Origin: Anthoceros angustus
Lineage: Eukaryota; Streptophyta; Anthocerotopsida; Anthocerotales; Anthocerotaceae
DNA: 64,000 nt
NCBI GenBank assembly: GCA_010909165.1
Contig: VJWM01000117.1
Location: forward strand, 310,001 to 374,000
Direction of reading: 5' to 3'
A model generated the notes under the pieces. That model did not search any database, was not told the origin of the DNA, and worked only from the letters and a program-made list of their open reading frames with translations. Of this stretch, positions 13,301-24,986 are shown in pieces; position 1 is the first letter of the stretch; each line of letters opens with the position of its first letter. The position numbers were made by a program, and so were the translations under genes.

Positions 13301-16300
13301 GGTCATTTCACATGACAAGAAGGATGCAGACGTGACAAAAGCTGAGGTATTTTTTTGGGTGTCCTTCCCAGAGTATGATAGATGCCCAAGTCTTTATAAC
13401 GTCCTTCCCTGGTGACACACCCGGCTCTGCGTGGTTCCCATGATTTCCAGGTGGCAAAGCAAGAAGAAGAGGCAAATGTTATGGCCGCGAAAGCAAAAGC
13501 AATTGCTGACAGTGCTCAAGCAGAACTAGATCTGGCCCTACCTGCACTTGAAAAGGCGCTGGAGTCACTGAAGAATCTGACCAAGAATGATGTGGTGGAG
13601 GTCAAGTCGCTAAAGAATCCTCCGGAGGGTGTGAGGACGGTGATGGAAGCATGTTGCATTATGTTTTCAATTCCTCCGAAAATGATCCCTGACCCAAATA
13701 AAGTAAGTTGCTAGGGACAGAGACACGGCTGGAAGTGTATCATGGACATTGACGTCCGGGGACTCCTTTTGCTGTAATAAGCATCCTTTTGCTGTACACT
13801 CTTTGCTGTTAACTATGAGGAGTGTTACTGATGATGTTCCTGAATCTTTTGCCAGTACGGGAAAAAAATTCCAGATTACTGGGAACAAAGCGGGAAAATT
13901 CTAGCAGACCCACAGAAATTTTTGGACTCATTACTGGGCTTTGATAAGGAAAACATTTCAGCTGCTGTTGTAGCAAAAATTGAGCCATATATAGCAATGG
14001 AAAGCTTTACGCCTGAGCAGGTCAGCAGACATGAAAAGATGGACTTTTTTTGGTTTGCCTTCTGATCTGCCGGAATTTTGATCAGGGACATCATCCTGCA
14101 GGTTGCAAGGGTCTCAAAGGCATGCACCTCAATTTGTATGTGGGTGCGAGCAATGCATTCATACTACTTAGTTACCCTTGTAGTGGCTCCAAAGCGTGCT
14201 CAACTGGCTGAAGCACAAGGTGTTCTGGATGCTACCATGGCACAGCTCCGTGCTGCACAATCGAAACTTGCAGAGGTGCACCTCTACACTCTGTAGCAGC
14301 TTTGTGGCATTGGATTTTCACCTAGATTCCAAGCTGGCATGTGTTAGGGCCTCTTCTTTCCCTTACATAATTATAATATTGACAAGTGTGTGCACACAGG
14401 TTGAAGCAAAAATTAATCTACTAGAAGCTCAACTAAATGAAGCAGTCAAGAAAAAAGAAGACCTTGCTGGTCAGAAAAGGGACTGTGAAGTGAAACTGGA
14501 GAGAGCTGATAAGCTTATTGGTGGATTAGGAGGGGAAAGGTTGCGCTGGACTGAAACCATTGGTGATCTGGCTGTCAACATTAGGCACGTCATAGGTGAT
14601 GTTATGATAGCAGCTGGATCAATTGCGTACACAGGGCCATTCACTCCCCCATATCGACAACGACTGAATGCTGAGTGGCTTAAGATGATAGCTGATCTGA
14701 AGGTACAGATCCTACAAATGGTTGAGCATGGTATTGATCGTTCCCTGTACTCACAGTGTGGTTAATGGGGATGTCTAAACTATGTTGACACCTTGTTGCA
14801 GCTTCCACATACTCCCAACTCTACACTTCAATCAGTCCTCAAAGACCCAGTGAAAATGCGTCTGTGGAACATCGCAGGCCTGCCCAGTGATGCTTTGAGT
14901 GAAGACAATGGTATCATTGTGTTTAAAGCCAGGCGCTGGTCTCTAATGATAGATCCACAGGTACGTGTTTCCTGGTGAGCCTGTGTTAGCCGATGCAAGG
15001 GCTCAGATGAGATTTGTAGCTTATGCATGTGTTCTTTGCAGGGACAAGCAAACAAGTGGATAAAGAACATGTATAAGGATAGCGGCCTTGACGTGATTAA
15101 GCTTGCGGAGAAGGACTACCTACGTACCCTTGAAAACGGCGTCAGATTTGGCCGAACAGTGCTCTTAGAGAACATTCTAGAAACCTTGGACCCTGCTCTA
15201 GAGCCCCTGCTCCTGCAGCAAACATTCAAACAGGGTGGCCAGGAGGTGATCAAAGTGGGTGATAATGTTATTCCCTACAATCATGATTTCAAGTTCTACA
15301 TAACAACCAAGCTCCGAAATCCACACTATCCACCGGAGGTATCCCTTGCAAACTCTTGTAAAAGCCATTGCATCTCGTCTGACATTGATTTCAAAGCCAT
15401 TATGATAGTATGCATGCCGTGTGGAGAAAAACTGTAGTTCTGTCACACTAATCGGCATCTTGTTGTTGCAGGTGAGTGTGAAAGTTACATTGCTTAACTT
15501 TTTTGTGACAACGGAGGGTCTTGAAGAACAGCTTCTTGGTACTGTTGTTGCTAAAGAGAGACCAGACCTTTCAGATATGAAAAGTCAGCTGACAGTTTCG
15601 AATGCAAATATGAAGCGCGAATTGAAAGAACTTGAATCTAAAATCCTGGCCCTGTTAGCAAGTTCCAAAGTATCGCATCCCGTCTCCTCACTTATATTAC
15701 GTACTATGTCGTTGTCTGTTTTCTCAGGATTTGATGAGCAAAGATTCGGAGTGTCTGTCCGTCATGCTTGCTGATACTCTGGAATAATCCCTCCTCTTGG
15801 CTGATGGTAAATGTCTTCAGGGAAATATCCTGGATGATGAGACCCTCATCAACACTCTTTCTCAATCCAAGATTACATCCAATGAGATCATAATCAAGGT
15901 TGCTGAAGCTGAAAAGACCGAGAAGGCAATTGACGAAACACGTGAGGTGCAGTCCATGACACACGCTCTTGTTCCATTGTGGCTTATGCTGGTTTTCATC
16001 AACGGTTTTCATCGAGATGACATTGGTGCACATTGTCACGGTTGTGCAGATTTATCGTGCGGTGGCAAACAGGGCCTCAATTCTTTTCTTCTGCATATCA
16101 GACTTGGCACTTGTGGATCCCATGTACCAGTACAGTTTGATATGGTTCATCAACCTGTTTACTCGATCCATGGATAATGCGGCACAGTCACCACTAATAG
16201 AGAAACGAATAGAGAACCTGTGTGAATACTTCACTTACTCGTTATATGTGAACGTGTGCCGTTCACTTTTTGAAAAACACAAGCTGATGTTCTCACTGAT

Positions 16301-19300
16301 GCTTACCATCAAAATTCTGCAGGTGGGTTTTTGTTTTTCTGCATTTCCATGTTTGTCTTCTGTCTTGCTAGCACGTGTCTGATATCATCTGCCGCTAACG
16401 TAGGTGTTCTGATTAGTGGGTTAACGGACTGTAATAGGGATCAGGCAAGGTGGATCCAGTGGAATGGAGGTTTCTTCTGGCTGGCGCAACTTCATCCACC
16501 TTAACAAAACCAAATCCTGCGCCAAATTGGCTCACGGACAAGGTCAGCCTCTCTTCTGTTAGCAGTTTGCATCTAACAGAACATAATAATATTCAATTTG
16601 ATATAAGGCTGGGGACCTTTACCAAGTGGCTGTTGTTGTTGTGCAGAACTGGATCGAAGTTCTAAATCTGGCCTTAATCCCTACATTTGAGGGCATTGAT
16701 ACTCATGTATCTACCAACATAGCCTTTTACAAAAAGTACTTTGACAGCTCAGATGCACACAAGGAGCCAATGCAAGGAGAGTGGAATACAAAGTTGAACA
16801 CCCTACAGAAACTTATTTTCCTTCGTTGCCTTCGAATCGATAAGGCTCTGCTAGCTATACAGGTGACTTCAATTTATCCAGAGCATTGCACTGTGTGTAC
16901 CATGTATCCTTCTGTGCAATCACCTGGCTGAGTATGTCCTGTTGACTTGGCAGGGCTTTGTGTCAGAGCAGCTGGGGCAGCGATTTATTGAACCCCCAGC
17001 TTTTGACTTGTCTTCATGCTACAAAGATGGGTCCCCATCATCGCCATTGATTTTTGTGTTGTCTGCTGGAGCGGATCCAATGGCTGATCTGCTGAAACTT
17101 GCAGAGGACCTTCGGTTCACAAAGAAATTCGAGAAGGTTTCAACAGAATGAAGTAGCCATTTATAGTTCATAACATGGTGTCCAGTGTCTTGGTTTTCAA
17201 CGCTCGTTCATTTTTTGGCACCAGGTATCCCTTGGGCAAGGGCAAGGTCCAAAAGCTGAAAAGTTGCTGACCATGGGCATGGAGCGTGGAATGTGGGTGT
17301 GCCTTCAAAACTGTCATTTGTCTCAGTCCTGGATGCCATCCCTTGAACGAATTGTCGACCAGATTGACCCAGACAAGGTCAGTTTAACTCCCACTCCCAT
17401 TGCAATTTTGCCGCCAGCATGTTGGGTGTGGCTTAACATGTTCACTGTGCCCATGGTTGCAGGTTCACAAGGACTTCAGGCTTTGGTTGACAAGTATGCC
17501 CAGTCCAGACTTTCCCATCTCCATCTTACAAAATGGTGTGAAGATGACACTTGAGCCACCAAAAGGGTTGAGGTCAAACCTGCTCCGCTCTTATGTTCGG
17601 TTCAGTGACAAGATCCTTAATGATTGTGCAAAACCGGATGAATGGAAGAAGCTTGTGTTTGCAACCTGCTTGTTCCATGCTGTTATTCAAGAAAGGAGGA
17701 AATTTGGTCCTCTTGGATGGAATATCCGGTATGAGTTCACAGATGGTGACCTCAGTGTGTGCCAAACACAGGTCCGCATGTTTCTCAACGAGTATGAAGA
17801 AATTCCTTACAAGGTGATTTGCTTACGATTTACTCTATTCCTATAGAAGGGAAAGCCATGACAACAGCTAACTCTACCATAATTTATGGATCAGGTCATA
17901 AGGTTTCTGTGCGGAGAGATTAACTATGGTGGAAGAGTCACGGATGACAAGGACAGAAGGCTAATAAACACACTGCTCTTGACTTTTATCCAGCCTGAGG
18001 TAAGTCGGTCTGATAATTCTCTAGCTTGGAGCAAACAGATCCCCCGTCTATCCCCGAGATCCAGACTGTCAGCAACCTGAAGAGTTTTTGTGGTTACAGG
18101 TTATCGATACACCAAAGTACAAGTTTAGCGAATCTGGAGTTTTTTATGTTCCAGAGGCGACAAACTGTAACGCATTCGTGACATATGTGAAGGAGCTTCC
18201 TCTTGCTCCACGACCAGAAATATTTGGCTTGCATGAGAATGCTGACATCACTTGTGACCAAAATGAATCATATGATCTTTTTGGCACAGTTCTGTCTCTC
18301 CAACCCAGAGAAACAAAGAAGGGAGCAGGTACAATAGCACAATTTATTGCTTGCTGGATGGAATCACAGTGTAATGCGGTTGGACAAAGCCCTTGATCCG
18401 CACTTCTGGCAGGTGCATTGTCACGAGAGGAGATCATAGAAAAATCTTGTCGAGACATGCTTGCTATCGTACCCCCAGCTTTTGATGTAGAGTCTGTGCT
18501 TCTATCCTATCCAACAATGTACACGGAGAGTATGAACACTGTTCTGACACAAGAGTGCATCCGGTACAATGGTCTGCTGGTGATTATGAAGCAGTCGTTG
18601 ATGGACACTCTCAAGGCACTCAAGGGAGTGGTGGTCATGACTCCAGAGCTTGAGATGCTGTGTAACAGCGTCTTCAACAATCAGGTAAGCGACAACACCA
18701 CCCAGCCTGGATCTAGCAGAAACGACGGATGAACAATCCACACTGATCAATATGATGATGCAGGTCCCGGACATGTGGGCAGGCAAGGCTTATCCTTCTC
18801 TCAAACCTCTCTCCGCGTGGATTGCTGACCTCCTGGAACGAACCAAATTCATCATCACCTGGATAAAAGAAGGGGCTCCTCCTGTCTTCTGGATTTCTGG
18901 ATTTTTTTTCCCTCAGGTACTACTGCAGTGCCGACTTATTGACACACTGTGTGAAGACCTTGGCTTCAGACATGAATGAACAGCAGACTTTCGCAATGTC
19001 TGCAGGCTTTCCTGACGGGCACACTGCAGAATTTTGCACGGAAGTACCAGTATCCCATAGACACAGTTAGCTTCGACTTCGTGTGCGTAGATGATAAAGA
19101 CTACAGGAGCATCACAAAGTCCCCGGAAGATGGGTGCTACGTGAGAGGACTTTACCTTGAAGGAGCCCGGTGGGACTACGAGCGGCATGTGCTCACTGAA
19201 TCCAGACCGAAGGAGCTGTACACTGAGCTACCCATCATGTGGCTCAAGCCTTTGCAATTTCGGAAGAAACCCACCAGCGGCATCTACGAGTGTCCCGTTT

Positions 19301-19536
19301 ACAAGACATTGCTCCGAGCAGGTACTGCCTCTTCTACCTTCCTATGACCCTGCAGTTATCCTTCTGTACAGCAGCTTTGAATCTTGCTCTTGGTCCAATG
19401 ATTCATGTGTTCAGGAACTCTGTCGACCACGGGACACTCCACCAACTTCGTCATGTACATGGAGCTATTAACGGATCAAACTCAGGCCAAATGGATCAAC
19501 AGAGGCGTAGGACTGTTCACAGCATTGGCTTTCTAG
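1356..19536 (+). CDS. DNAH1: Axonemal inner-arm dynein heavy chain, DNAH1 type, complete 53-exon gene
   Basis: Motor subunit of a single-headed inner dynein arm; it moves the axoneme and implies motile sperm. Exons: 1356-1478, 1591-1697, 1831-1983, 2280-2435, 2553-2646, 2747-3027, 3124-3363, 3473-3752, 3937-4188, 4281-4465, 4578-4672, 4774-4958, 5042-5287, 5401-5754, 5859-6122, 6307-6696, 6804-7031, 7189-7281, 7406-7567, 7697-7828, 7921-8178, 8307-8575, 8670-8856, 9054-9341, 9434-9577, 9673-9864, 10005-10430, 10540-11586, 11701-11862, 11999-12235, 12352-12519, 12603-12911, 12996-13346, 13451-13702, 13856-14020, 14102-14275, 14400-14702, 14802-14960, 15042-15338, 15472-15669, 15821-15946, 16050-16322, 16438-16542, 16647-16862, 16954-17136, 17225-17377, 17463-17813, 17895-17999, 18100-18328, 18413-18684, 18764-18916, 19006-19321, 19415-19536. 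They join in frame to about 4,069 codons, close to animal DNAH1. Residues 1-1340 are tail and linker, then six AAA modules with the stalk between AAA4 and AAA5. The C-terminus carries [14 protein letters not shown] and [13 protein letters not shown], which are DNAH1-like. The start is least certain; the exons appear intact. Confidence 0.93.
2436..2552 (+). other. GC-AG intron 4 of the dynein gene
   Basis: The exon before it ends ...CCGAG and the intron begins GCAAAT, with an ordinary AG acceptor at 2551-2552. Only this junction keeps the WLPR|IQVHF reading expected for the family. The nearby GT at 2467 and the GT after 2478 give the wrong phase for exon 5. It is the only non-GT donor I needed in this gene. 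Confidence 0.75.
6177..6302 (+). repeat. Imperfect direct duplication inside dynein intron 15
   Basis: A stretch containing ATATGGATGAATAACAG and TGGCTATCTTG occurs twice, starting near 6177 and near 6251, about 74 bp apart with a few substitutions. The second copy ends at the acceptor of exon 16. Coding sequence is not affected. Confidence 0.8.
8131..12187 (+). other. Nucleotide-binding loops of dynein AAA1-AAA4
   Basis: AAA1 Walker A reads GPAGTGKT at 8131-8154 (about residue 1411), with Walker [11 protein letters not shown] and sensor ITMNPGYAGR in exons 22-23, so the main ATPase site looks active. AAA2 reads GPTGGGKT at 9485-9508 (about residue 1692). AAA3 reads GETGTGKT at 10867-10890 (about residue 2038), with Walker [14 protein letters not shown]4 reads GVGGSGRQ at 12164-12187 (about residue 2387): the Walker A lysine is replaced by arginine, as I recall for animal DNAH1, so AAA4 probably does not hydrolyse ATP. 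Confidence 0.9.
12996..14702 (+). other. Dynein stalk coiled coil and microtubule-binding domain (exons 33-37)
   Basis: Exon 33 encodes the outgoing helix of the stalk (charged heptad-like segment [19 protein letters not shown] and following). Exons 34-36 give the microtubule-binding tip, with the family motifs DYWE and [15 protein letters not shown]. Exons 36-37 encode the returning helix. Approximate residues 2570-2984. Confidence 0.85.
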
Positions 19537-19928
19537 CTGGGACTGGGACTCGGGCCGTCTGAACGCAACACAGATCGCGCGAACAGCAGTTCAAGCGTCA
19601 CTGCATTCAAACGGGTTTACCACATACAAACAGGAGCCAAAACGACAGACATGCGAAACCCGTCAGAATCATGGCACTGCATAAGCAGTCGGCCTTCAGT
19701 TCCAGACTTTTACCTGAAAGACGTGTTTTCACCTGAAAGATGTGTATGCTTTACTTGGACGGTATATGTACATATATGTACATTTAATGAGTTTTTTGCA
19801 GGCAATTCTATCCTCGGTGTGTGTCAGTTGCTGTCCGAAGAATATCTCCTATGCTGTCCGAAGAATAGGAAAGAGTGCAAGAATTCCGCCCAGGACACTC
19901 CCCGAATCCCAACAGCCCGATCCCATTC
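19537..19928. other. Tail-to-tail intergenic region
   Basis: About 390 bp lie between the dynein stop codon and the stop codon of the convergent glycosyltransferase-like gene, so the two 3' untranslated regions probably meet or overlap here. Two short near-repeats occur: ACCTGAAAGA... around 19712-19741 and TGTCCGAAGAATA at 19834 and 19857. I see no coding sequence. Confidence 0.5.
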
Positions 19929-21254
19929 CTAATCCACAAAAACAGCCGTCAAGCCCACCGACTCCACCAGCTGCTCCTGCTTATTCCCCGCTGCGACAAT
20001 GGCGGAATCGGTCTCTCCAGGCAGCAACTTCTCCTGTAAGCAGAAGAGAAGAAGGCGTTGCAACGCCGCAACTTCCTGCAGCCGGCCCTCCAATTCGGCA
20101 ATCCGCTTGTCCGGCCGCTGGGCCTGGCGAAGCTCCTCCCGCTCCTGCAGCCACAGAGATGCGAAGTCGCAGTCCCGCCACGTCTCGAACCAGGGCCCTC
20201 CGGACGTGAAGTGGATGGCCCGGGGGGGCGGGGCGCCAGCGGGCGGCGCCGCATGGTGGCCGACCAGGAAGTTCCAAGTGAAGGGCAGAGCTCCGATGTC
20301 GGCGTCGTCCAGCCACAGGAAGCGATGCAGGAAAGCTCCAGTCTGGGAATTCACCACGCCGGGCGTCAGGATCCTGTTCTTGGGATGCGCGCAGTTGTAG
20401 AGCACCATTGAAGACCAGTTCTTGCGCGGGTAGCAGGTCTGCGGGACTCCGTCCATCTTGGTGGTGCTCCTGGGAGTGTAGTCGTGGTGCACGCACATGA
20501 GAGCAAACCGCTCGTCCGCCATCTCCACCAGCTCGCGCACATCGCCGGTGTACAAGAAGTCGCAGTCCACGAACACGGCCCAGCCTTCGAAGCCAGCAAG
20601 GAACGGGGTGAGGAAGCGGGTGAAGCTGAACTCCGTGCTCTCGGTCGGGTCTCGGATTCTGGTGTAGAGGCCTGCGGCTCGCAGCTCGCTCTGCCGGATC
20701 GGGACCACCTCCACCGGAAGAGTGGAGTGCTTGACGATGGAGTGCCGGCAGACCTCGTACGCCTCGTCCTCCCTCGGGTCGTAGCCGATGAAGATGCGCA
20801 GCTTGCTCAGCTCCTTCCCTCCCTTGGTCACCGCCGACCCTGCCATCGTCACTCCTGCTCCTGGTCCTGTTGCTGCCACAACTCCCGCTGCTGCTGTTCC
20901 TGCTGGAAGAGAGGCACAACACGAAGGCAAGGGCTCTGCCGGAGCCGCTGCCGCTGGCTGGGAGTAGAGTACGGCCAGGCCGATCCCGATGCCTGCTGCT
21001 GCGGAGGCCGTCAAGGAAGGCAGCAACCTTGCAATGTAGGAGAAGGACGAAGACTGTTGAAAAAGGCGGGATGGCCGCTGCGGCAAGAAGCTGGGACAAC
21101 AAGCAGGTGCTGCTCCAGCTCCTGCTCCCTTCCGCGCTGCTGCCGCAGAGGAGCTACAACTTGGAGGAGGAGCGAGGCCGAGTACTTCTCTCTCACATGA
21201 TCTGAGAAGCATCCGCCTAGCTAGCTGCATCCCGCATTTCTCCACCGGCGCCAT
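19929..21254 (-). CDS. Plant glycosyltransferase-like protein (GT-A fold), single exon, membrane-anchored
   Basis: A 441-codon intronless ORF starting at the ATG at 21254-21252. Residues 1-75 are rich in Ala, Ser and Arg. Residues 76-97 (ARLLPSLTAS...GIGLAVLY) look like one membrane anchor, followed by an Ala/Gly-rich linker. The globular part starts near residue 150 with LRIFIGYDPREDEAYEVCRHS and contains TEFSFTRFLTPFLAGFEGW, then VDCDF at 229-233, a DxD-type metal/nucleotide-sugar site. YPRKNWSSMVLYN and HFTSGGPWFE complete a profile I recognise from plant proteins of unknown acceptor specificity. The last 70 residues form a coiled-coil-like tail (RIAELEGRLQEVAALQRLL). The substrate cannot be read from the sequence. 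A Golgi type II topology is likely from the anchor, though an organellar signal is possible. Confidence 0.85.
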   Translation of the reverse strand: MAPVEKCGMQLARRMLLRSCEREVLGLAPPPSCSSSAAAARKGAGAGAAPACCPSFLPQRPSRLFQQSSSFSYIARLLPSLTASAAAGIGIGLAVLYSQPAAAAPAEPLPSCCASLPAGTAAAGVVAATGPGAGVTMAGSAVTKGGKELSKLRIFIGYDPREDEAYEVCRHSIVKHSTLPVEVVPIRQSELRAAGLYTRIRDPTESTEFSFTRFLTPFLAGFEGWAVFVDCDFLYTGDVRELVEMADERFALMCVHHDYTPRSTTKMDGVPQTCYPRKNWSSMVLYNCAHPKNRILTPGVVNSQTGAFLHRFLWLDDADIGALPFTWNFLVGHHAAPPAGAPPPRAIHFTSGGPWFETWRDCDFASLWLQEREELRQAQRPDKRIAELEGRLQEVAALQRLLLFCLQEKLLPGETDSAIVAAGNKQEQLVESVGLTAVFVD

Positions 21255-21816
21255 GGCTGCTCAGATCCGTGTCCTCTCCAATTTCCCGAGCTTGAGACGA
21301 AGAAGAATGCAGAAGAAGAAGAATCAAGAGCAACGATTGTCACAAGTCCTGGAGATTTGCAAGGAAGGTGAGTGCGCCGATGCATGCAATTTCAGGCAAG
21401 CACAGATCGATTGCAAGCTGCTGAGGCCGCCGCTGCTGCTGCAATTTCGCGATGCAGGATGCAAATGCGGCTGCCGGAGAGCTCCCGCAGCAGGAAAGGC
21501 GGGAAGCTTCGAGGAAGTTGCGGAGCGGAGTACAGGGATCTGAGTAGGATGCCAAGGGGCTAGAGCAAGGGACGATGAGGTGAGCGCAGCTGGCGAGGCG
21601 GGACTGCTGCACTTCTCAACTGCCGTGCCTGTTTCCCCTTGGACGTCGACGGGCGAGACGTCTCGGGGGTTGCTTTACAGTTACAAACGCCTCACTGTCC
21701 TTAACGGTTAGCGCTTCATCCAGTCGTGACGTCTTGCACAACGCAGTGCTTGAATGCGGTTGGTAACTCTTCTCCCCGTTTTGGCCAGACAACGTTAAAA
21801 GCACTGAATGAGGCAT
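21255..21816. other. Upstream region of the glycosyltransferase-like gene
   Basis: The 560 bp between the glycosyltransferase start and the ENGase stop (both genes on minus) should contain the promoter and leader of the former and the 3' UTR of the latter. The part next to the ATG (21255-21560) is purine rich with GAAGAA runs. ORFs across it have no recognisable family. Confidence 0.4.
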
Positions 21817-24800
21817 TCAAGGAACGGTTACAAGCATTTGTGGAGAAGATGACACATCTTCCGCCCCTCCACACACACATACTGGCTGCAAGGCAAAGTG
21901 AATTTTCGAGGCTCCTTCCCGAACATGCAGCTGGTAGACATAGAAGGCATTCGCCTTAGCCACACCGAGAAATCGGGCCTTGCCAGCTCCATCGTTGCTG
22001 GCAGTCTCCACTTCTTCGTCTTCCCATGTGAAGATCTTGAAGTGCTCCGGCTGGCAGCTTCCCTGGCTGATACTCGAGGCTGCAGGCTTCCATAGCAGTA
22101 GGATGTTAAGGACATGCTCTTTCTGCTCTGTTCTGGACCATTCGGCATGCTGACCTTCGAAATGATAGGACGCTGCTGGCAGCTTGCATTCTGCTAGCGC
22201 CCAACTCGCTATTCTTATGTGACCCAGCAGAGCTCCATATGTGAGCTCGTGTCCCAGCGTTGAGGATGGGTCATCATCGTCTGCTGTAGCTACTGAGGCC
22301 CCTGGATCAGAAGTGGAGGATGGAGAGGGCTCTGATGGAGGGTCGATCAAAAGGTGCTGGAACTTCTGCTTCAGAGCTTTGTCGTGGGAGTTCTCTCCGT
22401 GGACCAGGGCGTAGATGTGGGTGATGGTGCCAGGCTCCAATTCAACGACGTAGTCTCTTACATTCCACAGACTGCCTCCCTCTGCGCTGGTGCTGACGAA
22501 GTTGTCAGGAGTCTTGACAATGTAGTCATGTGTTCTTTTCGCGAGCCAAGCCGTTGGGCCATCTTGTTCGATGAGGAAGATGGTGGTCGTACCACCATCA
22601 TCGCTCTCCAACTCCACGGCAAGCGAGAGCTGACAGTTGAGCTTGAGCTTCACCTGCCATCACATCCAGTTGGACTGTATCAGGAGGCAGAAATGCATGA
22701 TCCTGGCAGCGGGAGGATAGATAAGATTTGCCATACCGAGTAGGAAACATGAAGAGAACCAGCCGGTATCTTTAGAGTGGAATGGTAGAAGTTCACCACG
22801 CTAAGATCTTTGGTAGGCATAATCCCGGAGATGCTCACACAAGAGCCTCCAGAATAGGCTTTGTTCTTTTGACTGATGCACCAAAAAACCAGCATTGGGC
22901 TTAGACAATACAAATTGGACCACAATCTCTTGGCTTACACCGTTCAGAAAGCTTTGGTAGCGAAGCAAGTGACAACACAAAGGTATGCCTGCATCCATGT
23001 ACCTCACAAAGATCTTCAAAGGCTGTCTCGAGCCATCGACAGACCCGTCGAACAGCACCTGAACAGTGTTTGACAGCACACATTAGTCATTGCTGTTCCA
23101 ACGTGAACTTGCAAATAGGAACGAAAGATGTGCACAACCTGCAAGTTCTGGCAAGACAGATTGCTCCAAGGAGATCCAGAGATTTGCCGACCTTGATCAT
23201 ACACAGCATTCCCGATACCCTGAATCACTGCACTTTGTCAGCAGAGCAGTAAATCTTCAAGTTACCTGAAAGCCAACCCAGCTTCATGGCAGCCAAAGAA
23301 TAGCACGTAACTTGATCGAAGTTGGAGAAGAAAGGCAGTGTAACCGGATTGCTGCGAGCACGGGGCCAAGCGGCGTGGATTGTGTCCCACCACCTGCGAG
23401 AAGAGAGTTACGAGGGAGCTAGCAACATGAACCAAGTAGCTGCTGTATGTGTGCGCTTCCGATATCCACATCGACATCGAAAGCAAGAACAGACCTGTCT
23501 TGTGCTGTATGGAAATCAGGGCCCTGATCTGTCTCGTACACCCAGCCAGGAGCAAACAGAGCGGCTGAGACACCTGAAGCGCGGGCTACTTGAAGTGCAT
23601 AATCACTCTGTTTCAGCAGGAGTTTTTCATCAACCCGAAGTTTACAGTGCATACACTCTCCAGAAGCATCTGAACCTGTAGGTTAACATCAAACTCACAT
23701 TGAACCCTCCACCTCCAAATGTGTTTCTTCCAAAAACATCGACACCCATGTAGACATCAACGGCACGATCACAGGCAAGCTCGGCAGACATCACTGGGTA
23801 GTCATACTGCACAGTACCCAGTAGGTCAGCAGGGGAACTTGTCTAGCTTCTTCAAAAGCGTTGCTAATGCTGCACAGAAACGTCAGTAGACGACTGCCGT
23901 TCTCCTCCAAGACGGTCACACACCGTCCAAGAATAGTTGGTGAAAATTCCGTCACAGGCATCGAAGAATGGCTTATTCAACGAATTCAAGCGATTCTGCC
24001 AAGCCAACCGTCCCTCTATTGTAACAGCATCATACCTGTGAAAACAGGGCAGGCACATGACAACCAGTGATCCATCATTGCTGCAAGCGAAGGAGCACTC
24101 TGGCTATACCTATGCCTGTCAACCACAACGGTAACCCCTTAATGAGATTCTCTCATACCAGATAACCAGAGAATTAGGAACCATAGAATGCATCATTGAT
24201 GTCAGAAGCTGGAGAAACTCCACCAGCAAGGGGATCTGGTAATGCACAATCGGATTTTCGATGTTTATCTGGTCCACGCAGGGAAGCATGTGTTACACAC
24301 AAGCTGATCACGCAAGTCTGGGGAAGAAAGCCAAAGTAACCGAAGCTGCAAACCATAGAAGCAAAACTTGCTTCACGCACTCCCAACAACCACTCCTAAA
24401 CCCTGAGTTGCCAATACGTACCAACCAGCCATCAAAGCCCAAATTATAAGCCAGTTCTGCAAGACGTGAGGCGTACAGCTGAACAGATGCACGCGATGCC
24501 AGCAGCTCAGCACATAAAATTGCACCTTCCTTCCATTCCGTGATGAAGGTCCCCAGAACCTGCGCCACAAACACAACTCAGCTCTCCCATCAATGAATCG
24601 CCCACTTGGCCCCTCCACATGCCTCCCTCCCCGAGATTTGTGCTTACCTGCACCCCATGCTTGTGTGCGGCATTGATCCAACCAGGGGGAGGCAACGTAA
24701 CCAGATCATGCGCAAAGTAGACAAACACGTCAATCAGGTCCCAGTGCCAGAGGGAGTATGCTCCACCGTTGTCATTCCCCTGAACCCACTTGTCGTCCTG

Positions 24801-24986
24801 GTAGCCTCCTTTGAAATCGTGACAAACCAGCAGCCGGGGCCGATCTGGTTGAGCTGAAGGAGTCAGTGCCACCGACCCCCTGGTGAACACATAGTTCACT
24901 GACTTCCTGTCGGCAAGCTGTCGCAGTGTCTTCAGCGGGGCAGCCACAAGCGGACCAGGGGCACTGGCAGGCATGGAAGACGCCAT
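21817..24986 (-). CDS. ENGASE: Cytosolic endo-beta-N-acetylglucosaminidase (GH85, ENGase), 11 exons
   Basis: Cleaves the chitobiose core of high-mannose N-glycans and releases free oligosaccharides in the cytosol. Exons in transcript order: 24986-24648, 24559-24422, 24268-24159, 24035-23924, 23806-23699, 23655-23495, 23393-23312, 23219-23139, 23058-23003, 22872-22737, 22653-21817, giving about 719 codons, near the plant family length. Exons 1-2 carry RPRLLVCHDFKGGYQDDKW and VLGTFITEW. Exon 3 begins INIEN, the Asn-x-Glu pair of the GH85 active site. Exons 4-6 give NKPFFDACDGIFTNYSW, DVYMGVDVFGR and SAALFAPGWVYE. Exons 8-11 form the beta-rich C-terminal region. There is no signal peptide, as expected for a cytosolic enzyme. 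The ATG at 24986 was chosen; an in-frame GTG lies at 25013. Least certain is the acceptor of exon 6. The gene is head to head with TRAPPC2. Confidence 0.9.

Noticed and set aside
15339-15471. Dynein intron 39 donor GTATCCCTTG as a U12-type intron
   Set aside because: It has one base too many relative to GTATCCTT, and no CCTTRAY branch site lies near the acceptor.
23266-23393. Longer ENGase exon 7 ending at the GT at 23265
   Set aside because: It leaves a phase that puts a TGA in the next exon; ending at 23312 (FDQ|GIG) gives the conserved reading and correct phase.
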